DNA from: Triatoma infestans
Lineage: Eukaryota; Arthropoda; Insecta; Hemiptera; Reduviidae
Direction: 5' to 3'
Length of the DNA: 64,000 nucleotides
Assembly (NCBI GenBank): GCA_011037195.1
Contig: JAAEAF010000096.1
Location: forward strand, 1-64,000
The translations under genes and the position numbers were made by a program. Shown in pieces: positions 33,640-44,642 of this stretch. The notes under the pieces were generated by a model. The model did no database searches, was not told where the DNA came from, and saw only the letters and a program-made list of their open reading frames with translations. The stretch's first letter is position 1; each line of letters starts with the position of its first letter.

Positions 33640-34165
33640 AGTAAGGGATCTAACCAGATGCCTTCGACCAAATTTAATGGAATTCGTCGTGTTAATTGGA
33701 GAAAATCGCGAAAATTGAAAAACAAAAACTGTTCAATAAAAACTCACATCCGGATTTTCTTCATACACGGAATTTCAACAACATATTTAATTTTAATTAA
33801 TACAATTTAGATGATAGAATCCATACAGTTAAGTGGTACTTCCGGCTGAGGAATTTTGATAGACAAGTTACGGTCGGATCCCGGTCGGTGAGACCTAAAC
33901 GGAATAACGATTTTCCGACCACACAAACCAGTCGCTAAAAAACATTTTTATTTCCAGTGTAAAATCAATTTCGTCACTTTGACACGATCGCAATAGGGAC
34001 CAACTAAAGGGAGAGAGAGGCGCCTAATTTGGCAACCCTATTCACCTCCTCTATTTTTACTCACTTTGTAAGTATCTGAAAACATATTATATTTCCTGTA
34101 AAAACTTGATGTCGAAAATTTTGACTCGATCGCATTACTTCCTCCAAATAAGAGAAAGTAATTTT
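33640..34165 (-). repeat. Modular repeat copy, reverse (duplicated block A)
   Basis: Contains attcgtcgtgttaattggag, caataaaaactcacatccgg, cggaatttcaacaacatatt, gatgatagaatccatacagt and gtacttccggctgaggaatt (about 33838). It then carries gaataacgattttccgacca and two successive right-end traces (34000-34030 and 34125-34165, cgcattacttcctccaaata..gagaaagta). The interior is almost identical to 35060-35285 and, inverted, to 36160-36440. Confidence 0.75.
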
Positions 34166-34848
34166 TGTTCTTTTTCTTTTTTAAAATAAATAAATATAGA
34201 CCGCAATATTATTCTTTAAAATGAGCCGCTCACTTGCCAAATCGATTAACTCCATAAAACAAAAAAAAAAAATAAAGGAAAAATGATAAATTAATATACT
34301 TTGTTTTATTTAGAATTCCCTTTGTAGTATAAACAATATAAAATGTTTTGTATTATACAGGCGTAACTTTTATCTAACCACTTATAAAATACATAAGATA
34401 GTATACTGGTATATCCTGCTGGAGTAATAATCATTATTCCAATTTTCGCATGACCAAGGAAGTTAATCGATTTGGTAAGTGAAAATAAAAAAAAAAAAAA
34501 AACAGTACTATAGAAATTTAACATTTCTACCGTTTCTTTTTACTACCCTCAGCTATTTTCTTAAAAATAAAAATTTATGTGTAACATATACAAGACTTTC
34601 CCATAATGGAATTTATATGATAATAACTGAACAATTTGATTCAAACATTGAAGTTTCGATTAAATTATTTAGTTGGCTTCCATATTATTTGTAGGAACCA
34701 AGATTAAAATGAAACGATACCTTTGAGGAAACGTGTGATCCCCACGGAATCTTTCTAAAATTGGTTTACTTAAAACCAATCTTTCAAATAAAAAGTTACA
34801 CGTGTAGTTAGTACACAAAGCTTTTTTTTTATAAAAAAAAAGAAGAAA
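34166..34848. other. AT-rich spacer
   Basis: Nearly 700 bp of A/T-rich DNA with A runs (34261-34272, 34487-34502). Open frames on both strands overlap and show no known domain. Confidence 0.45.
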
Positions 34849-34849
34849 A

Positions 34850-35285
34850 AATAAGAGGAAATGGCAAAAACTGATAAGAAAAAGTTTTACACTTCCGGTC
34901 TACCTTTTTCTTCGAAATACATTTTAGAATCGAGTTTTATGTATAATGAAAATGGCACTTTAGAAGAATGTCCAACGTCACCCCAACCCCAGAAAAACCC
35001 CTAAAGCTCCTGGAATAAGATTTCAAATAAAAGAAAATCTGGTGTGAAACCCACCAGATTTATTTAATTTTAATAAATACAATTTAGATGATAGAATCCA
35101 TACAGTAAAGTGGTACTTCCGGCTGAGGAATTTTGACAGACAGACAACTTACGGTCGGACCTAAACGGAATAACGATTTTCCGACCACATAAACCAGTCG
35201 CTAAAAAACATTTTTATTTCCAGAGTAAAATCAATTTCGTCACTTTGACACGATCGCAATAGTCCCTCTTACTGGGAGTAAAAAT
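34850..35285 (-). repeat. Modular repeat copy, reverse (duplicated block B)
   Basis: The first part carries acacttccggtctaccttt and tccaacgtcaccccaacccc. Then, at 35035-35055, the terminal hairpin sequence aaatctggtgtgaaac is joined directly to an internal position (tttaattttaataaatac). From there to 35285 it matches block A (33800-34000) closely, ending gacacgatcgcaatagtccc, tcttactgggagt. Confidence 0.8.
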
Positions 35286-35900
35286 AAATACGCTTTAGTG
35301 AAAGAATAATTCTCTAGTTAGTTTTCCAAAATTTGGATAAATGACTGAAATAAAAGCTGAATGATTGCACGAGATTCAATTTATTATCAAGAAAACTGAC
35401 CACCATAGATAACCGATTTCTTATGGCAATAATTTTAAGATAATTTTTTATAAATAAATTTCAAACAAATATATATATATATATAAACTATTTTTAGAAC
35501 CAGTAGTTTCTTTTAACCATAATTAGGAGCAAAAATCGTAAGTTTCTAAATACGACCTTGCTTTCACAATTATCACGGTTATTAAGTTTCAAAAATTATT
35601 ATATTTTAATTGCTGTTTTTATTTTATTTTATATTTATATTTTATTCTGTTACTCCATTAACAGGCATTACATTCTGGATTACGAGACAGCAAAAACTAA
35701 TTAACGTCCTTGAAAAATTATATAGTATTTTTTTCTTTTTGCTTTCCTATTTAAATGAAGAAGTTATTCAAGTGGAATATTAATTAATTACAAAATGGCA
35801 TGAAGAGGCAAATAGCCGGGATTCTTATAACTTAGGCCTTAGGATCTCCCTAGGTGTAGTAAACTGATTTGTTGTGCAGCCTATTATAATGGATTTTTAT
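35286..35900. other. AT-rich spacer
   Basis: About 600 bp with an AT run (35468-35486). No gene or repeat end recognised. Confidence 0.45.
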
Positions 35901-35904
35901 TTTA

Positions 35905-36620
35905 ATTTCTCTTACCCCCAGTAAGAAGGAAAGTATTGCGATCGTGCCCGATTTTCAAAATAGAGAGTTCACCGGAAATACAAATTTTGGAGTCCCCTAA
36001 ATACGAAAAAAAAAATTGCTAGTAATGCCGGAAGAAACTGCTATCGACTTAAAGATGTAATAAGCGCAAATATGAATCGATTCAAAAGAATGGAAGAACA
36101 GCCATTAATGGAATACTTATGAGTTATTTGATATATTTTAGACTTTTCAATGGTTTGTATGGTCGAAAAATCGTTATTCCGTTTAGGTATCACCGACAGG
36201 GTCCGACCGTAAGTTGTCTGTCTGTCAAAATTCCTCAGCCGGAAGTACCACTTTATTGTATGGATTCTATCATCTAAATTGTATTAATTAAAATTAAATA
36301 TGTTGTTGAAATTCCGTGTATAAAGAAAATCCGGATGTGAGTTTTTATTGAACAGTTTTTTTTTTTCAATTTTCACGATTTTCTCCATAAAAACACGAGG
36401 AATTCCATTAAATTTGGCATACTGACTATAAAATTTAATTACAATTTTTTTAACTGCAGTAAGAGAAAGTTGTGTGAGTGTTTCACACCAGAACTTTTTT
36501 TTTATTTGAAATCATTTTCTAGGAACTTTAGGGGGGTTTTCTGGGGTTGGGGTGACGGACATTCTTCTAAAGTGCCATTTTTATTATATATAAATCTCGA
36601 TTCTAAAATTATATTTAATG
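35905..36620 (+). repeat. Modular repeat copy, forward (inverted partner of blocks A/B)
   Basis: Starts tttctcttacccccagtaag, then attgcgatcgtgcccgattt, gagttcaccggaaatacaaa and tttggagtcccctaaatac. At 36010-36155 sequence unlike MR intervenes. MR resumes at 36160 (ggtcgaaaaatcgttattcc, cagccggaagtaccacttta) and is the reverse complement of block A to 36440. The end hairpin agttgtgtgagtgtttcaca (36470) is followed by still more MR-like DNA (gtgccatttttattatata), so two copies are fused. Confidence 0.75.
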
Positions 36621-36855
36621 GGCTTTACCATTCCAAAAACTTTTTTTTTTTTCTTTTTTTTTAAATAAATTATTTAGAAAGAACTTTGAACCCTTAACTA
36701 TACTTTTATAGAGATTCAATCAACCTCCATACCAACCGGTTTCCATATTTTGCAGAATTGATAACATACTGTGTAGAGAAACTTTTGAAAGTGTGGCGAA
36801 CGTCTCTGCACTGAACAGGCAGAAAATCTGAAACCGTTCAGAATTATGGAAAGGA
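36621..36855. other. Spacer between modular repeats
   Basis: T-rich run (36640-36661) and unassigned sequence. No feature recognised. Confidence 0.4.
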
Positions 36856-36857
36856 AG

Positions 36858-37295
36858 AAATAATCTTGGAAATCTGGTGTGATACAATATACCTGGGATG
36901 TTTACTAAAACATGTGTAGCCTTACTATTAAGATAAACCAATTTTTTATGATGAGGAAATATGATCGTGGTGTCTGTATTTATTAGTTTGCAGAACGTAG
37001 TCACTAAATTGGATTCTATCGGGCGTTTGTTCAGTAAAGTCTTATTTCCGATAGATGGATTTTGCCCGAAATTTTCGTGTCTGATGCGGTGATAGTACCT
37101 ATAAGGTATATAAAGTTTGGGCTTCTTGCGAGTTTTCGTTTTTGAGATATTCTGTTAACAAATACACCACACGTACAGACCGTTCGCTGAAAAACTTTTT
37201 TTTCGAACTCAGAGGACCCTAAAAACATGTATTTCCGGTGAAAATTCAATTTTGAAAATCTGACACGATCACAATAGTTTTGACATAGAAAGTGA
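36858..37295 (-). repeat. Modular repeat copy, reverse, internally rearranged
   Basis: A short hairpin-end piece (gaaatctggtgtgatacaat, about 36857-36880) is followed by non-MR DNA. The right part begins at 37020 (gttcagtaaagtcttatttc, ggattttgcccgaaattttc, cgtgtctgatgcggtgatag, atgtatttccggtgaaaatt) and ends near caatagttttgacatagaaa. Confidence 0.65.
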
Positions 37296-37621
37296 AAGTA
37301 AACAAGCATGCAAAGACCCCCCCTCCCGCATGTGAAATTCAATTAAGGTAAAACTATTTTTTAGTTCTATGTCAATGGAAATTATATACATTCCAAATGT
37401 CTAAAATAATTAGTTTGTCCTTCTAAAACTTTTGTTTAAAAGAAACAAATACAAAAGAATTTTGTTTCCATCAAAACATTGAGGTTGAAATTTGATATCT
37501 CAAATGAAATTGAATAATTCTATTGATAATAATAATAATAATAATAGAATATAATCAGGAAAAATAACTAGCAATTCAGAAAACTTTTAACAATACATTG
37601 CTAATGAATGACAGTTTATAT

Positions 37622-37663
<42 letters not shown>

Positions 37664-38770
37664 CAGAGCTCGAAGCTGATAGAAAAAACTGATGAAATTG
37701 GAGTCAACATCTGATTTAAAAAAAAAAACATGACATAAAGTAATACAGCTTAAACAACTATAATTATTCTAAAAACTACTAATCATTACGATATATATGG
37801 TTATCAAATTCAGTTAAAGGGCAAGTTCAAATACCTATAAATTAATTGCAGCATTGACTGACCACTAATCGAATTTACCTAATTATATTACTGGTAATTG
37901 TTGCGGTTTCAATATATTATATTCAAATTTGTTCAATTCATAACTATAAACAGATTTCAATTAATAAAATTATTTTAAATGTTTTCATATTGTAATAACT
38001 TAATATGTAATACGTATACTATAATAAAAATTACGCTTTTATGGGAAAACCCGATTTTCCCATTTTCCCAGATTTTTTTTAAATCATTGCCTTTTGAAGT
38101 ATTTCTAGCTGGATCAAAGTAAATTAGAACAAGAAACCATAAATAGCAGGATAACAAATTCAACTTGGTTAACACTTAACAAAGAGTTCAAAAAATTAAT
38201 TATTCAAGAAAATATGATTTTCTCCTTTTGCTAAACTTGAACATAAACTAATCAGGGAAAGGGGGAGAACCACATCCTGAGAAAAAGTTCTAAGAAGAAT
38301 AGGAAAGAACCTGGAAATCTTCGGAGAAACGAGGAAAATTCTGAATTCTAGAGAGAAAAAAAAAAATGAGCCTTGGAAAAGTGCTAACCCAGAAACTGGA
38401 ATCCAAATTACGAATATGTTAAAATAAATTATATATCCAAACTATTCACTACTTTCACTGCAGAGCAACAAATTGCTTACAATTTCAAATGGCATTTAAC
38501 TAAAAAATATCAACATCCGGTTTACTCCAAGTAATTTGGCCGTTGAAGTAGATGACTTCCTTAATTAAAGTGCATAGTAGAATTGCAAAATATTAATTTG
38601 CGGATATTTTATTTCATTTAAACAGAGATTACGAAAAACTAGATACACATTTCTTATTTTCATAAACATATATGCGTTGGAATTGTAAGATAATTTTAGT
38701 TATTCTAAATTGTTAAATTATAACTAAAAAGCTAACTCACCTTTATTATAGCTATCTCTTTTCGAATTAT
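37296..38770. other. AT-rich region
   Basis: About 1.5 kb without a recognised gene. It includes an AAT run (about 37527-37543), a long AT microsatellite (37625-37659) and otherwise unassigned A/T-rich DNA. The minus-strand frame at 37975-38175 has no recognised domain. Confidence 0.45.
37625..37659. repeat. (AT)n microsatellite
   Basis: About 17 uninterrupted AT units. Outside any recognised element. Confidence 0.95.
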
Positions 38771-38774
38771 GTGA

Positions 38775-38929
38775 AGAATACTTACTCATTATTGTGATCG
38801 TGTCAGATTTTTTACCGGAAATAGTTTTTAGTTTCCCTAAGTATAAAAAACTTTTATTTTATTTGAAATTAATATATAAAATTGTGGCAAAAATACGGTC
38901 AATCAACCGGAGGAACGATTTCAATGAAT

Positions 38930-38973
<44 letters not shown>

Positions 38974-39605
38974 CTCCCACTCCTGATGCGGTCGGGCCAG
39001 ATTTTGGAAATTGTGTTCTCAACAGAAATGCATGTTTAGGGCCCTGATTAGGAAAAAAATGTTTATAGCGATTATCTGTGTGTATTTTAAGGTAATATCT
39101 CAAAGACCAAAAGTTTGCAGGTAGCTCAAACTTGGTATTCCATTTAGGCACTACTCCGCATCGCATCAGAGACACGAAGATTTCGGGCAAATCCATTAAT
39201 CAAAAGTGTGACTCTACTGAATTTTGTTTTTTTCTCCCCAGTTTTCGCGTTCTTTTTTGAAAACTGCACCAACGTTTTCTATAAACTTCATATACTAATC
39301 AATACACATTAACACTTTCATTTGAAACATTTTCCCCTGGAAAATTGATTTTTTGGACGTTCTGAGGGAGCAGCAGCGTTTTTGTATGCTTTCCTCTAAC
39401 TCCTTCAAACTTCAGTATAATAAATGATTTTGCCACCTACATAATATTACTACACACCGGAAGCATTGATGGAATTCCAAATTTGAAGAAATTCCGTTAA
39501 GCAGAAGTACGTCTTTACTGAAGAGATATTTCATTTCTTTTGGATTTTTTTTTGTAAAAACGACTGTAGCGATTCTCTTTAAAATTGGTATGGTAACTTC
39601 ACAAA
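38775..39605 (+). repeat. Two modular repeat starts in tandem, forward
   Basis: The first start (ttgtgatcgtgtcagatttt, ttaccggaaatagtttttag) is broken by a T43 run (38931-38973). A second start follows at once (cctgatgcggtcgggccaga, tctcaacagaaatgcatgtt) and continues through caaacttggtattccattta, gacacgaagatttcgggcaa, gaaaactgcaccaacg, ggaattccaaatttgaagaa and gtctttactgaag to 39600. There it abuts the hairpin end of the next copy, which runs the other way. Confidence 0.75.
38931..38973. repeat. Poly-T tract (43 bp)
   Basis: An uninterrupted T run inside an MR. It sits at a position where other MR copies have shorter T runs, so it probably grew by slippage. Confidence 0.95.
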
Positions 39606-39607
39606 TA

Positions 39608-40316
39608 AAATCTGGTGTGAAACACACACACAACTTTCTCTTACTCCTGTTCTCAAAATTATAATTGACAAATGTTATAGTTTGTGTACCAAATTTAACG
39701 AAATTCGTCGAAAACTGAAAAACTGTACAGTAAAAGCGCACTTCCGGTTTACTAAATTTCTTTTAAAACTCGGAATTTTGGCCATCAGTTATTTCTAATT
39801 AATTTTGTTTGGATAATAGAATTGTATAATCAACTGTGATAGCACTTTAGAGAAAAACGTAACCCCACCCCTCCCCCAAAAATGCACTTAAATGAATTTT
39901 CCCTGAGAAATGTTTTAAATAAACATTTAAAATAAAGTTGTAGATCTTTGCATGTTTAGTTACCAAGTTTCAAGAAAATCGTCGGAGCCATTTTTGAAAA
40001 AATCGGAAAAAAGTAAAAAATCCAACTAGTAAAGTGGTACTTCCGGCTGAGGAATTTTGACAGATGAGCCACCGTCAGATTCCATGGAGATACCTAAACG
40101 GAATATCAAGTTTCAACTTTCTACGGTTTTTCGTTTTTGAGCTATACAGTTCGCATACACACAAACACACACACACACACACACACACACAGACCATTTG
40201 CTAAAAACCACTTTCTTGGACTCGGGGGCCTTCAAAACGGATATTTCCGGTGAAAACTCGATATCGAAAATTTGACACGATTACAATACTTCCTCTTACT
40301 AGGAGTAAGAGAAAGT
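39608..40316 (-). repeat. Best complete modular repeat (type copy), reverse
   Basis: A 709-bp copy with both ends intact. The left end is a hairpin GTGTGA...CACACA (39615-39632) followed by ACTTTCTCTTACTCCT (39633-39648). The right end is AGGAGTAAGAGAAAGT (40301-40316), a perfect 16-bp inverted match to the left sequence. The right end also folds locally, ACTTCCTCTTACT (40288-40300) on AGTAAGAGAAAGT (40304-40316), 12 of 13 paired. Inside are two modules marked cgcacttccggtttac (39738) and gtacttccggctgagg (40038) and a CA microsatellite. No convincing target-site duplication flanks it. Non-autonomous DNA transposon is the nearest description; the class is unassigned. Confidence 0.9.
40155..40191. 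repeat. (CA)n microsatellite inside MR
   Basis: A CA run at the MR position that is GT-rich in forward copies, showing that the element carries the microsatellite seed. Confidence 0.95.
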
Positions 40317-41400
40317 AATATATCACAATGGCATTCAAATCTTCAGGCCCGTACAAAAATCTCAATAAAAATATATTTTTTTTATTTGTAATATTTTCTA
40401 AAAAAAAAAAAATATTTCAGATGGTTGTTCGTTGTAATTAATGGAGTTAATTTCAAATTTTATATACAGTTGGTTCAATGTTTTTACAGCGCTCTACTGG
40501 GCCATAATATATATTCATCACTTCTCTACCTACTAAGCATAGCAAGTAAATGCTTCCCCCCCCCACAACTCCTATATTTATGTTAGCATAAATATGTAAA
40601 ATCTGATTATAAGAAAATTTGTCATTTATATATAATTGCATTAACAGGAATTGGAGAAAGTTGTGGACACCAGATTGTTTCATCTGTTTACGGTTTACGT
40701 GTAAAACATAAACTGATCAGAATATTCCTTGCGGTGAAATATACAATTATTATCTAGAGACTTCCCGAACATGTAGGGTGAATGTCACACATACAAAAAC
40801 ATATTATAAATAAATAAAGCACATATTAGACCTAAAAGTTTTAAAACTCCATTCTATAACCTGTATTTATTAAAATAAAACTTCCTACTCGCCCAACCCC
40901 CCCGCCATTTTTCATAGGCCTACAATTAAAATCTTTCACTTTTGCCGAAGACATATTATTTCAAAAACAATAGAAACCAAAAATAAAATCATTGTAATAA
41001 AGTTTTAGATATATTGTCCTCTAAAAATAGTAATTATCTATAATCTTGATGATAGGCGGCCTTTATTTATATAATAGTAGTGCAGCGGTAAAAGAACAAT
41101 GAATATTCTAATTTCATATTCAACAGTTGTTAGTTAGTAGTAAGAGTGCTACAGTAGATCTACATAAAACTTCCATGCATTCCCTTTAAATTCCTGTTTG
41201 TCACAATTTTCGTTTTGTTTTTGTATTTAAAAGAACAAAAACAAAAAAGTCTGATGTGAAAGATGCACATCACCTAGTTTAATATGACACTATATAGGAG
41301 AAAATAAATATAAGGCTATGCCACCACCATCAATCACTATAAAACTAATGAGACAATACAGAGATAAGCTGAACGTCGCAGTAGAAGATCCCCCCCTTCA
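40317..41400. other. Unassigned AT-rich region
   Basis: About 1.1 kb. Short MR terminal traces occur near 40645-40682 (gagaaagttgtggacaccag) and 41245-41275 (gtctgatgtgaaagatgcac). The rest has no gene or element that I recognise. Confidence 0.45.
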
Positions 41401-41404
41401 TCCC

Positions 41405-41975
41405 TAGTAACCACTAAAAATCAATTTTTCCGAAAAAATGTTTTCAAAAAACATTAATGATGTAACAGCAAGCAAAGAGAGATCAGCAACCAAAGAGAGT
41501 AAAGAGAAGAGAAACAAACCCAACCACTCTCTCAGACTGGAGTGGGAGAAACTGTATAAATATAGCGATGGACAGTCCATGGGGATCAAGGACAGTTCAG
41601 GACAGTTCAATACAGTTCAACACAGTTCACTATAGTTCATCATCTCGCCAGTCAATTCGTGTTATTTTCACACCACTCTACCTTAACCATTCTCTATTGT
41701 AAAGTCCAGGCAGAATGTGTCTCTTTATTATTATACATAGTTAACCAGTTTAACCAAGTCTTCTCATTTCATCAACCAGACCCAAATTCTCTCCACTCTT
41801 AACACATCCATTATATACGCCCAACATGAATAGCCACATATTTTTACGTACACTGAGTGGTAATTCAAATGGTGGTAAATCATGGTGGATGGCAAAAATC
41901 AATGGTCATAACTGAATTTTTAAAAAAATTTGATACGATCGCAGTACTTGCAGTAGGCGGAGAAAGTAAGCAAAC
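41405..41975 (-). repeat. Modular repeat remnant interrupted by an LTR-like sequence
   Basis: The left piece reads ccactaaaaatcaatttttc, cgaaaaaatgttttcaaa (41411-41450). The right piece reads tttgatacgatcgcagtact, then aggcggagaaagt (41928-41967), which is the MR right end. The DNA between is LTR-like, so the LTR appears to have landed inside an MR. Confidence 0.55.
41461..41806 (+). mobile_element. LTR-like sequence (possible solo LTR)
   Basis: Begins TGTAACAGCAAGC and ends around CTCTTAACACA, giving TG...CA-type borders whose inner bases are loosely inverted. It contains a TATA box, TATAAATATA (41555 on), about a quarter of the way in, followed by phased repeats of ACAGTTCA (about 41587-41640) and a pyrimidine-rich downstream part, as in LTR promoters. 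No target-site duplication, primer-binding site, gag or pol was found, so the exact borders and the identity are uncertain. Confidence 0.4.
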
Positions 41976-42880
41976 ACCTCCTTCACAAATTTTCTCTAAT
42001 AATCAGAGAAAGCAACTGAACGGAAACACATAAGACCCACCTTTAAGACATTTTCCAACTTCAAAATGACAAATTTCCTTAAAAACCACAGGATTTTTTT
42101 ACAACACACTTAAGTGGCATTGAATATTATAAAATAATGTAAAGATATAAACAATAATGATATTTAAAAGAAACTTCATAATTCTCTAACAAGTTTAGAA
42201 ATATCTAAATCAAATTTTCCCTGAAAAAAGATATATTGGAAAAACAGCCTCTATATGTATGTGTAATACGTGATTATAACCAAAACGATGGAGCCAATTT
42301 CAATTTTAGAAAATTGAATAGGATCCTATCCTTATAGCAGGAAGAAAATGTAAAATTTAAACATGATTATTGTAAAAATTTTACAGCATAATATGGGCAA
42401 AAATGCAATTTCTACGATGGATGTTGAGAAGAAAGATTAACGATGTTTTAATCGCAATTGCTATATATATATCTATTATTGATTGATTTCGGCATGATTG
42501 TAATAAACAATAGACTGACAGACAGATGGACAAAAACAATCAACAAACAAATGTATAATTTCATTTGAACACAATAGATTTAGTGCAAGATAACATAAGA
42601 GACTAATTCTCCTTCAGCGAACATCTGGGAATATAATCTTCTCTATTTTCTATTTCCTAATAATAGATCACATTCGCCCCCACCCCCAGTCCAACAAAAA
42701 GGAAAGGAAAAAGTGTCTTACAATGATCAGAAAAGAAAGATGGGTTCAATCATATTATGTGTGGGCTCCTAGTGAAAGTAAAATGCCTGGAGGGTCTTGT
42801 TACGTCCGATCACCTTCCTGGGTATTTTTGCAGCAAATAGAAAGTTATATGTTTGCTGTATTTTATTTATAACTTAATAT
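41976..42880. other. Unassigned region
   Basis: About 900 bp of A/T-rich DNA with a C-rich patch near 42675-42690. MR-like echoes (aaaacgatggagccaattt, about 42280) suggest a very old module, but nothing can be called. Confidence 0.4.
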
Positions 42881-42884
42881 AAAA

Positions 42885-43540
42885 AAAAAAAATCTGATGT
42901 GAAACACTCACTCAACTTTCTCTTAGTGAAGTTAATACAATCATAAAAATTGATACAATTTTTCTTTAAGCTTGGAAATGTTTAACAACATGTGTAACAA
43001 CATTCAAGGAACTCAAATAATATTTCCAATTTGTAGCCACACAACTCCCGAATTTCAGTTTTTCCGGAAAACTCTTTTAAATAAAAGTTATAGAATTTGA
43101 TCTGTGCAGCCCCAGCATTCAGAGTTTAAAGGAAATAGTTGTAGTCGTTTTTTGGAGAAAATTCCATAAAACTCAAAAACGTATTTTTTAAAGTCGCGTA
43201 CTTCCGCTTTACAAAAAAAATCTGTAAAGTCACGTATCCGATTGCTGTAATTTTGCCAGAAATCTTGATGAGTGATGCCGAAAGTGGTTGTACCGAAACG
43301 GAATTCCATGTTTGAGCTTCCGGTGTTTTTAGTTTTTGAGATATTTGGTTCAAAAACAAACAAACAAAACACACATACATACATACATACATACATACAT
43401 ACACATAGACCACTCGCTAAAAACAATTTTATCGTATTCCAGGATCCTCGAAACATCTATTTCTGGTGAAAACTCAATTTCGAAAATTTAACACGCCCGC
43501 AATACTTCCTCTTAGAGAACTAGGAATAAGAGAAAGTAAA
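42885..43540 (-). repeat. Near full-length modular repeat, reverse
   Basis: The left end is aaatctgatgtgaaacactc with ACTTTCTCTTAGTG. The modules are marked gcgtacttccgctttac (about 43198) and a partial second mark near 43235 (cgtatccgattgctg). The body includes gtttttccggaaaactcttt, ggaaatagttgtagtcgttt and ggtgaaaactcaatttcgaa. The right end is ggaataagagaaagt near 43537. It includes a CATA microsatellite. Confidence 0.85.
43374..43402. repeat. (CATA)n microsatellite inside MR
   Basis: About seven CATA units at the simple-repeat position of the MR. Confidence 0.95.
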
Positions 43541-43589
43541 AATCAACATAAGGACTAAGTAAACAGTGGTTATAATAATGGCGAAAGAA

Positions 43590-44320
43590 TTTGAAAACTG
43601 AAAGTAACTTCAAACTTGGAAATGTTAATGAATATTTAGTTTAGTTTGGCATCACTATGTGGGGGAATTACAGCTGTTCGTATTTATAGGGCATAAAGTG
43701 AATCTGAATTTGACAGCAGTGTAAACTAAACTTTTAAACGGAGCGGCAATTTAAACTAAAATCTTATTCATTAGATTCCATTCCCCTGTATTTCTCTTAT
43801 CCCCTGTACTTTCTAATAGGTTATATGCATTCCTAAGTTTATTTGAAAATCGTTGGAGTCGTCACTATGATTATTCCAAAAAACGTAGCTGACATTTATT
43901 CTGTAAAATCACATTTCGGGTTGACTATTTTTTTTTTTTTTTTTCTTCCAAATTGGAATTCTATAGAATCGTTCTTTACGGCACTTTAAAGAAATGTTTT
44001 ACGTTGCCACCAACTCCCCTCAGAACTGGTCCTAAAAAAAAAAACAACTCAAATTTTCCCGTAAAAACGTTTCAGATAGAAAAGTAATAGGCCTCTTAGT
44101 GGGTAGTTTGTAAGCATAGTTTAAAGAGAAAATCGTCGGTGTAATTTTTTGTTCATAGTTTTTAAGCTACACAAAATTTTTTTTAAATAATTTCTTTTTT
44201 ATTTTTCACATTCACGTGATATCAAAGAATGTATTTCCGGTTATATGAAACTCTTCTTTCCAAAAGTTTTAAACGATCATAAATATTTCCTCTTACAGCC
44301 GTTAGAGAAAGTAAAATATA
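43590..44320 (-). repeat. Modular repeat copy, reverse, diverged
   Basis: Directly follows another reverse copy. It contains cttcaaacttggaaatgtta, gaaaatcgttggagtcgtca, cacatttcgggttgactatt, ggcactttaaagaaatgttt, caaattttcccgtaaaaacg, atcgtcggtgtaattttttg and an end of cataaatatttcctcttaca with gttagagaaagt (44304-44315). Confidence 0.7.
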
Positions 44321-44642
44321 AAAAAGAAAAAAAAACTTGGTAGCAGTAAAAAGATAAGTTGAAATAAAATATAAAGTAAAATGTAATAATTATGTAACAT
44401 TAATTTTTTTAGACAATAGTTACATTATCATAATTAATTTTCAATTAATGTTATTTTGTCCTTATCTATTTTATAATGTTGGTATGTACAGATAATAGAA
44501 AGAGGAAATAATAATAATAATAATACTGAAAATAGAAACTAACAATTTTAGAAATTTATTACATAATTAGCTTTTTTTATATATAAAAAATATACGCGAA
44601 AAATACGAGCGGTGTTACTTAAATTACAATTATTTTGTGTTA
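44321..44642. other. AT-rich spacer
   Basis: About 320 bp of A/T-dominated DNA with an AAT run (44509-44524). Nothing recognised. Confidence 0.5.

Noticed and set aside
39608..40316. MR as a SINE
   Set aside because: No Pol III boxes; the hairpin end is next to T/A runs on the wrong side for a poly-A tail; paired inverted ends fit a DNA element better.
43088..43456. 122-codon open frame on the minus strand
   Set aside because: Lies wholly in an MR copy and includes a CATA microsatellite translation; not preserved in other copies.
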